Part shown: piece after piece, positions 8,258 through 13,372 of the stretch
How the letters are laid out: every line of letters starts with the position of its first letter
How positions within the stretch are numbered: the stretch's first letter is position 1
NCBI GenBank assembly: GCA_003565055.1
Contig: PXDM01000341.1
Location: 1-13,372 of the forward strand
DNA: 13,372 bases
Origin: Paracoccaceae bacterium
GTDB lineage: Bacteria; Pseudomonadota; Alphaproteobacteria; Rhodobacterales; Rhodobacteraceae
Direction: 5' to 3'
Program-made: the position numbers and the translations under genes
The notes under the pieces: generated by a model
Told to the model about the DNA's origin: nothing
Seen by the model: the letters and a program-made list of their open reading frames with translations, nothing else
Database searches by the model: none

Positions 8258-8959
8258 TCAGATCAATGGCTGATCCTTCAGACGTTTGCGCAACAGCAGC
8301 GTCAAGCCCACCATCGACGCGCTCGCCCGCGCCTCTTCGATGCGCTCAAGCATGGTCGTATCCCCGAGGCTGCGAGCCAGCGCGGACACGAATTGCAGGG
8401 CATAGTTGTGGTCTTCCTCACCTCCACGCCGCTGCAAAAGTTCCAGAGCCAGATACAGATCGTCGCGCAAGGCGCTGGTATTCAGCCGTCCCGCAACCGG
8501 GCGCATGACGCTACTCTGCGACGGGAAGAAGATCGGTGCGAGCATGTTGCGGAACTCCGCCACGCTGTGAAAGGGCTTGGCCAGAAACCGATCCGCGCCT
8601 GCGTCCAGCGCAGCATTTTCAAGTTCCGGCTGCCCGGAAATCGCGAGGATGAGCGGGATGCGCGCATGACGGGTCTGAAGCTCTGCAATCAGATCCAGCC
8701 CGGAGCCATCGGGCAGGACCAGATCAATGACCATCGCATCAGGCGCATAGAGCTTCAGATGTCGGTATGCCGCTTCCAGACTGTCCGCACGCCGCAGCCG
8801 CCCACGCGCGCCCTGAAACATCTGACGGATCGAATCGCTTGTCTGGCGACTGTCCTCCACCAGCAGAAGCGTTCCGCCGCGCGGTCCGGGGCGGGCAAGG
8901 AAATCAATATCGCGTCGGGGCCGCAAGCCGGTGACAGGCGGGCTGTGAGTCGTGGTCAT
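8258..8959 (-). CDS. Response regulator with CheY-like receiver and helical C-terminus
   Basis: A 233-residue cytoplasmic signalling protein. Residues about 28-143 form a receiver: LLLVEDS with acidic E35/D36, phospho-acceptor D79 in VIDLVLPDGSG, S108, and K128 in FLAKPF. All key residues for phosphorylation are present. The last 75 or so residues look alpha-helical and Leu/Arg/Glu-rich, with no helix-turn-helix, GGDEF, EAL or other output domain I recognise; it may act by protein contact. The first 27 residues are an unstructured Pro/Arg-rich lead. The ATG at 8959 is chosen over the upstream TTG at 8971 because GGAGG (8965-8969) is 5 bases before it. No partner kinase is adjacent. A GGATCA/TGATCC inverted repeat (8255-8260, 8271-8276) spans the stop codon but has no T-run, so I do not call a terminator. 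Confidence 0.85.
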   Translation of the reverse strand: MTTTHSPPVTGLRPRRDIDFLARPGPRGGTLLLVEDSRQTSDSIRQMFQGARGRLRRADSLEAAYRHLKLYAPDAMVIDLVLPDGSGLDLIAELQTRHARIPLILAISGQPELENAALDAGADRFLAKPFHSVAEFRNMLAPIFFPSQSSVMRPVAGRLNTSALRDDLYLALELLQRRGGEEDHNYALQFVSALARSLGDTTMLERIEEARASASMVGLTLLLRKRLKDQPLI

Positions 8960-9000
8960 GGCATCCTCCAAGGCAGCAACACCATCTCATCGCGGACTAC

Positions 9001-9016
9001 CTAATTTTTCGTAAAC
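9001..9016 (-). promoter_or_regulatory. Shared upstream motif, copy 2
   Basis: Plus-strand reading is CTAA, seven bases, then TAAAC. The core TAATTTT-nn-GTAAAC (9002-9016) is identical at 13 of 15 positions to the copy at 5711-5725. It stands about 43 bp before the response regulator ATG at 8959, in the same orientation to its gene as copy 1. It is two mismatches from the CtrA pattern TTAA-N7-TTAAC, so the regulator is uncertain. Confidence 0.33.
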
Positions 9017-9116
9017 ATTGCCACCGATCTGCGGGCATTCGTCACGCTGCCCAGGACTTGCTTTGCGTGTGGCCATTGCGCATAAGGACGGCACCTACGC
9101 AGATCAGGAGAGCGAG

Positions 9117-9520
<404 letters not shown>

Positions 9521-9521
<1 letters not shown>

Positions 9522-9790
9522 TGTCGATCATGTCCGCCATCGCGCTCTATGCGATCATCTGGTTCATGACGCTTTTTCTGGTGCTGCCGTTTCGCATGAA
9601 AACACAAGGGGAAGCAGGCGATGTCGTGCCCGGCACGCCCTCGTCTGCGCCGTCGGACGCACAGATGTGGCGCAAGGCCAGGCTGGTCACGATCATCGCG
9701 ACGGCGGCCTATGTGGTGATCGCTGGCATCATCCTGTCGGAAGTGGTCACATTCGCGATGATCGAAGGGATCACTCGGGCTCCGCGTTGA
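9521..9790 (+). CDS. DUF1467 family small membrane protein
   Basis: An 89-residue protein with two hydrophobic helices (about residues 5-24 and 55-78) joined by a polar loop containing DAQMWRKARLV. This matches DUF1467, a family found mainly in alphaproteobacteria and usually next to the methylmalonyl-CoA epimerase gene. Its function is unknown. The start codon overlaps the mce stop by one base; a second in-frame ATG at 9530 is also possible. The last 20 bases overlap the end of the convergent EI24-like gene on the other strand. The tight coupling suggests a role connected with mce, but this is inference. Confidence 0.85.
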
Positions 9791-10478
9791 TCCGGGGCGG
9801 ATGCAGCCGGTTGTAGAGATGCGTGAACACGGCCGCACCGACCATCGGCATCGCGAGATTCACGACCGGGATGGTGAGCAGCATCGCAAGCACGCTACCG
9901 GGCAACCAGAGCCAGTAGAAATCACGCTTGTAGAGTGCGCGGGCATCGTCACGAGCATTGCGGCGCCGGGCGACCATGGTGAAATATTCGCGCGACAGCA
10001 GCACGCCATTGACCAGCCAGAGCGTCGCCAGCCCCCAGCCGTTTGACAGCGCAAAAACCGCCATCCCGGCGACATTGAGCGCTGTCAGAAGCCCGAAATA
10101 GCGCAACCCGTCGGGGATGGCCTCGCGCATCGGCACGCGCTCGCGCGCCGCGAGGCCACGGTAATGCTCGGCCTCGACCGCATCGGCCACGTCATTGAGA
10201 TAGAGCCCGGTGAAGATCGAGGCGACCGGCACCATCAGAAACCCCGAGAGCCCCAGCAGATAGAGGATCGAGCCGAGCGAGAAGAGCGAGGACAGGCCCT
10301 GCACCTGCCCGGTGATCGGCAGAAAGAGCGCACCGGGGATCAGCAGTTGCACGATCAACAGCACAAACGCATAGAGCGCGAAGAGCAGCGCCAGCGACAG
10401 CGCCATTCCGATCCACAGGAGCCTGCGGTAGCGCGGGTCGCGCAACTGCGTGAAGGCATGGCGATAGGCGAAGATCAT
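9771..10478 (-). CDS. EI24 (CysZ-like) domain integral membrane protein
   Basis: A 235-residue inner-membrane protein with hydrophobic segments at about residues 20-48, 66-92, 124-160 and 190-215. The opening MIFAYRHAFTQLRDPRYRRLL, the SGFLMVPVASIFTGLYLNDV segment and the YFTMVARRR stretch fit the EI24 domain family, which includes the sulfate permease CysZ. No sulfur-assimilation gene is nearby, so sulfate transport should not be assumed. The frame is open to a GTG at 10556, but the ATG at 10478 is preferred: AAGGGG (10487-10492) is 8 bases before it and the protein then begins as family members do. Its stop lies 20 bases inside the convergent DUF1467 gene. Confidence 0.8.
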   Translation of the reverse strand: MIFAYRHAFTQLRDPRYRRLLWIGMALSLALLFALYAFVLLIVQLLIPGALFLPITGQVQGLSSLFSLGSILYLLGLSGFLMVPVASIFTGLYLNDVADAVEAEHYRGLAARERVPMREAIPDGLRYFGLLTALNVAGMAVFALSNGWGLATLWLVNGVLLSREYFTMVARRRNARDDARALYKRDFYWLWLPGSVLAMLLTIPVVNLAMPMVGAAVFTHLYNRLHPPRINAEPE

Positions 10479-10601
10479 GCGTGCGGCCCCTTCGGTTCGG
10501 CTTTGCTCTGGCAAAAGCCGATATAGCCTGTCTTCTGCGATCTTGAAAGCCGTCACTGCGTGCAGCCCGGAGGCATGACAAGCACGCGCCGCCGGTTCAG
10601 C

Positions 10602-11171
10602 TCACGCCCGCCACTCGGTCAGGCGCGCGATATCGGGGCGCGGGCGATCAGGCGGGGTTGCCGTGCTCGTGCCGATATGAATGAACCCCGCCACCCATTC
10701 ATGCGGCTCCAGCCCGAGCGCGGCCTGCACTTCCGGGTCCGTCGCCGCCCATCCGGTCAGCCAGCACGCCCCCCATCCCGATGCCAGCGCCGCATTGACG
10801 AGTGACAGGCAGACTGCGCCCGCCGACAGGCTCTGCTCATATTCGGGGATCTTCTCCGAGGTTTTCGGGCTCGCGACCACAGTCACGATCATCGGGCTTC
10901 CGGCGAATGTGCCTGCGGCCTTGTCGCAGGCCTCCGGGGCGAGCCCAAGATTCGCGCCTCGCACCGCGACCGTATCAGCGAGCCGGGCGCAAGCCGCCCC
11001 CTCCAGGACGATAAAGCGCCAGGGTTCAAGCTTGCCGTGATCGGGCACGCGCGCGGCGGCGGTCAGCAGTTGCATAACAGCCTCACGCTCGGGCGCAGGG
11101 GCGCTCAGCAGACGAATAGAGCGCGAGCGGCGGGTCTGCAGAAAGGTCATCACAGCGGGGTCATGGGTCAT
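10602..11171 (-). CDS. Nitroreductase family oxidoreductase (YdjA-like)
   Basis: A 189-residue flavin enzyme of the short nitroreductase group, which as dimers bind FMN and use NAD(P)H to reduce nitro compounds, quinones or related substrates. Signs are the RRSRSIR phosphate-binding start (14-20), VPDHGKLEPWRFIV (42-55), characteristic of the YdjA subgroup, and the GWGACWLTGWAA segment (132-143) near the flavin. The length is that of the YdjA subgroup. The ATG at 11171 follows AGGAG by 9 bases; a second in-frame ATG at 11150 is less likely. The gene is divergent from the hybrid kinase and lies 123 bp upstream of the EI24-like gene on the same strand. The physiological substrate is unknown. 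Confidence 0.88.
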   Translation of the reverse strand: MTHDPAVMTFLQTRRSRSIRLLSAPAPEREAVMQLLTAAARVPDHGKLEPWRFIVLEGAACARLADTVAVRGANLGLAPEACDKAAGTFAGSPMIVTVVASPKTSEKIPEYEQSLSAGAVCLSLVNAALASGWGACWLTGWAATDPEVQAALGLEPHEWVAGFIHIGTSTATPPDRPRPDIARLTEWRA

Positions 11172-11338
11172 TGAGGCAGGCTCCTGTTGTCACGGGCAAG
11201 GTAGTCCTCCGAGCAGGTCGCGGGAAGGGCCGCCGCGCGCAGTAGCGGCTCTAAAAAGCGTATTTTCGAAAAAATGTTAGGGAATTTTTCAGGTTGCCCG
11301 CTGATAGTCGGGCCAAGAAGAAAGAAGCGGGCCGATGC
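11172..11338. promoter_or_regulatory. Divergent control region between nitroreductase and hybrid kinase
   Basis: 167 bp separate two divergent start codons. An AT-rich patch (about 11250-11290) stands out from the GC-rich surroundings and holds the perfect palindrome TTTTCGAAAA (11263-11272). A GCCCG/CGGGC hairpin with an 8-base loop (11296-11313) lies about 25 bases before the kinase ATG. Both promoters probably lie here, but no clear -35/-10 pair was found. Confidence 0.4.
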
Positions 11339-13372
11339 ATGTCTTTTCAGAGAATACCGGGCGATGATCTGGCACGCGAGAGACGCGCACGGCTCCGGGC
11401 AGAGCGGCTCTATGAACAGGTCCAGCGGGAATTGGGTGCGGCCAATGAACGACTGAAGGCGCATGCGTTCTCCCTGTCGCATCAGGTGATCGCGCAACGC
11501 GAGGAACTCAGCGCGGTGCGCAGCCTTGCCGAAGCGCTCAAGGGGGAGCATTCGCAGGTCTCCGAGGACCTGCACGCCGCACATTCGCGCGCGGAGCTTG
11601 CGAATATGCGGCTGCGCGAAGCCGTCGAAACCCTGATCGACGGTTTCGCGGTCTTCGACACGGAACAGGTCCTGATCCTCGCCAATCCCGCCTATCTCAG
11701 CGTTTTCTCGGACTTCCCCGAAGTGCGGCTGGGCATCCGCTATCAGCGCATGATCGAGATCTTTGCGCATGAGGGTCTGGTGCGCCTTGACGATATGAAA
11801 CCCGATGCCTGGGTCGAGATGATGATGACGCGCTGGAACGCATCCGTCATCGAACCGATGGAGCTGCATTTCGCAAACGGGACCTCTGTGCGGCTGGTGG
11901 ACCGCCGGGCCGAGAACGGGGATTTCGTGTCGCTCGCCAATGACATCACCAAGACGCTGGAATATCAGGCAGAGCTGATCGACGCCCAGAAACGCGCCGA
12001 AGCTGCCGCTGAAGCGAAATCCGCCTTCCTCGCCAATATGAGCCATGAAATCCGTACGCCGATGAATGGTATGGTCGGCATGGCGCAGCTGCTGGTGGAA
12101 AGCGATCTCGATGATGAACAGCGCAGCTATGCCGAAACGATCAGCAAGAGCGGGGAATCACTCGTCACGATCATCAATGACATCCTCGATTTTTCCAAGA
12201 TGGACGCCGGACGTCTGGAATTGCGCCCCGAACGCATTGATCTGGAGAAGGCGATCCATGACGTGCTGATCATGCTCGCCCCGGCGGCGCGCGAGAAACG
12301 CATCGAGTTGATCCTTGATCATGACATGTTCCTGCCTGACGGGCTGATGGCCGATCCGGGGCGTATCCGGCAGATCCTGACCAATCTGGTGGGAAATGCG
12401 ATCAAGTTCACGGATAGCGGCTATGTTCTGGTGCGCGCCATCGGGGTCGGTCATACGGCACATGGCCATATGATCAATATCACGGTCGAAGACACCGGGA
12501 TCGGGATTTCCAAAGCCAATCAGGACCGCATCTTCTCCGAGTTCAGTCAGGTCGAGGAAATGGCCAACCGACGCTTTGAGGGCACGGGTCTGGGCCTTGC
12601 GATCATCCGCAAGATCGTCGCAGCCATGGGGGGGCAGATCTGGGTCGAATCGGATGAAGGGATCGGCTCGTGTTTCGGGATCTCACTCGAATTGCAGGCG
12701 GCCGAGGACAGCAACCAAGGGGCTGACTTGCGGCTTGACGCGGGGATCGGATCGGTGCTCCTCGTCAGCGATCATCTCATCAGCCGCGATATCGTGGCCC
12801 GCCGTCTGCAAGCTGGCGGGGTTTCCGTCCATACCGCCACCCAGATCGACGCCACCCTGCGCCAGATCGAAAAGGCACGCCCGGATCGCGTGATCCTCGA
12901 TCAGGATCTGTCCACGGCTTCGGCCGAGACCTTGCTCCGCGAGCTCGAAAGGCATGCGCCTGACACGCCAGTGGTGATCATGTGCTCCGATTCGACAGAT
13001 GCACGATATGCCCGAAGCAAGGGGCACGCTTCGGTGACTTTGCCCAAACCGCTTTTGTGGCGCGACCTGATCTGTGCACTTGGCGCGGACGACGCGTCTT
13101 GTCCGCAGCGCTTCGATGCAGCCGCGCCCGAAGCCCTCGCCCCACCGACGCCGATCACGACGCTGCAGGTGCTTTACGCCGAAGACAACAAGACCAACAG
13201 GCTGGTATTTTCACGCATGCTCAAGGGGCTTAACCTGAACGTGACGATGGCCGAGAACGGTCGGGAAGCCATTCAACACTTCGAGCAGGCCCGCCCGGAC
13301 ATCATTTTCATGGATATCTCGATGCCGGAAATGGATGGGCGCGAGGCCACACGCGCGATACGCGGCCTGCCC
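11339..13372 (+). CDS. Soluble PAS-containing hybrid histidine kinase, 3' end missing
   Basis: 678 codons of a hybrid sensor kinase; the frame runs off the right edge. No membrane helix is seen, so it should sense inside the cell. Order of domains: a charged coiled-coil N-terminus (about 10-98); a PAS-like domain (about 95-205, ETLIDGFAVFDTEQVLILAN); the HisKA domain with phospho-accepting H236 in FLANMSHEIRTPMNGM; the ATPase domain with N349/N353 (N box), DTGIGI at 385-390 and GTGLGL at 415-420; a divergent receiver (about 471-580); and a second receiver from about 609 (VLYAEDNKTNR, D659 in FMDISMPEMDG). The first receiver keeps D477, D521, S550 and K570 but has Ser at one of the paired acidic positions and lacks the usual LP after the aspartate. 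The ATG at 11339 is the likely start; its ribosome site is weak. A further receiver or Hpt domain may follow beyond the edge. Confidence 0.92.
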   Translation, partial: MSFQRIPGDDLARERRARLRAERLYEQVQRELGAANERLKAHAFSLSHQVIAQREELSAVRSLAEALKGEHSQVSEDLHAAHSRAELANMRLREAVETLIDGFAVFDTEQVLILANPAYLSVFSDFPEVRLGIRYQRMIEIFAHEGLVRLDDMKPDAWVEMMMTRWNASVIEPMELHFANGTSVRLVDRRAENGDFVSLANDITKTLEYQAELIDAQKRAEAAAEAKSAFLANMSHEIRTPMNGMVGMAQLLVESDLDDEQRSYAETISKSGESLVTIINDILDFSKMDAGRLELRPERIDLEKAIHDVLIMLAPAAREKRIELILDHDMFLPDGLMADPGRIRQILTNLVGNAIKFTDSGYVLVRAIGVGHTAHGHMINITVEDTGIGISKANQDRIFSEFSQVEEMANRRFEGTGLGLAIIRKIVAAMGGQIWVESDEGIGSCFGISLELQAAEDSNQGADLRLDAGIGSVLLVSDHLISRDIVARRLQAGGVSVHTATQIDATLRQIEKARPDRVILDQDLSTASAETLLRELERHAPDTPVVIMCSDSTDARYARSKGHASVTLPKPLLWRDLICALGADDASCPQRFDAAAPEALAPPTPITTLQVLYAEDNKTNRLVFSRMLKGLNLNVTMAENGREAIQHFEQARPDIIFMDISMPEMDGREATRAIRGLP

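Noticed and set aside
8216..9004. 262-codon plus-strand frame over the response regulator
   Set aside because: It is antisense to a receiver domain with all catalytic residues in place.
10558..10587. GCGTGC/GCACGC inverted repeat after the nitroreductase gene
   Set aside because: It has a 6-bp stem with an 18-base loop and no T-run, so it does not qualify as a terminator.
11168..12046. 292-codon minus-strand frame over the start of the hybrid kinase
   Set aside because: It is antisense to the coiled-coil, PAS and early HisKA coding sequence and has no motif of its own.

Overview
The window reads as a chromosomal segment of a high-GC alphaproteobacterium, most likely a member of the Rhodobacterales (Rhodobacter/Roseobacter relatives). 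The signs are strong GC bias at third codon positions, a methylmalonyl-CoA epimerase gene followed directly by a DUF1467 membrane protein gene (a typical alphaproteobacterial pair), and an aminotransferase gene directly upstream of ftsK. This placement comes from protein recognition and gene order; no rRNA or tRNA gene is visible.

Region 1 (1-3149, minus strand): the 5' part of ftsK, cut by the window edge, lies 13 bp behind a fold-type I PLP aminotransferase. The pair looks like one operon read from a promoter-like sequence at 3121-3149. Region 2 (3078-3692) has no intact gene. Its right half carries a frameshifted tail of an IS3-family transposase that runs up to the stop codon of the next gene. 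Region 3 (3693-5663, minus) is a large membrane-anchored nucleotide-sugar dehydratase/epimerase of the WbpM/FlaA1/CapD type, a surface-polysaccharide gene. Region 4 (5840-8053, plus) is a full-length tex gene with a TTG start. Region 5 (8258-8959, minus) is a response regulator with no DNA-binding domain. Region 6 (9117-9790, plus) is the mce-DUF1467 pair, whose end overlaps the convergent EI24/CysZ-like membrane protein gene (9771-10478, minus). A nitroreductase gene follows (10602-11171, minus). Region 7 (11339 to the right edge, plus) is a soluble PAS-containing hybrid histidine kinase with at least two receiver domains, cut by the window edge.

Most of the window is ordinary housekeeping and signalling content, and I do not see an obvious new multi-gene system. 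The best leads are: (a) a 15-bp motif, 13 positions identical, at nearly the same distance upstream of the polysaccharide dehydratase and the response regulator genes, resembling a CtrA-type half-site pair; (b) the decayed IS3 element beside the polysaccharide gene; (c) a 26-bp perfect palindrome, extending to 36 bp with one mismatched pair, inside the ftsK membrane-domain coding sequence; and (d) the uncharacterised helical C-terminus of the response regulator.
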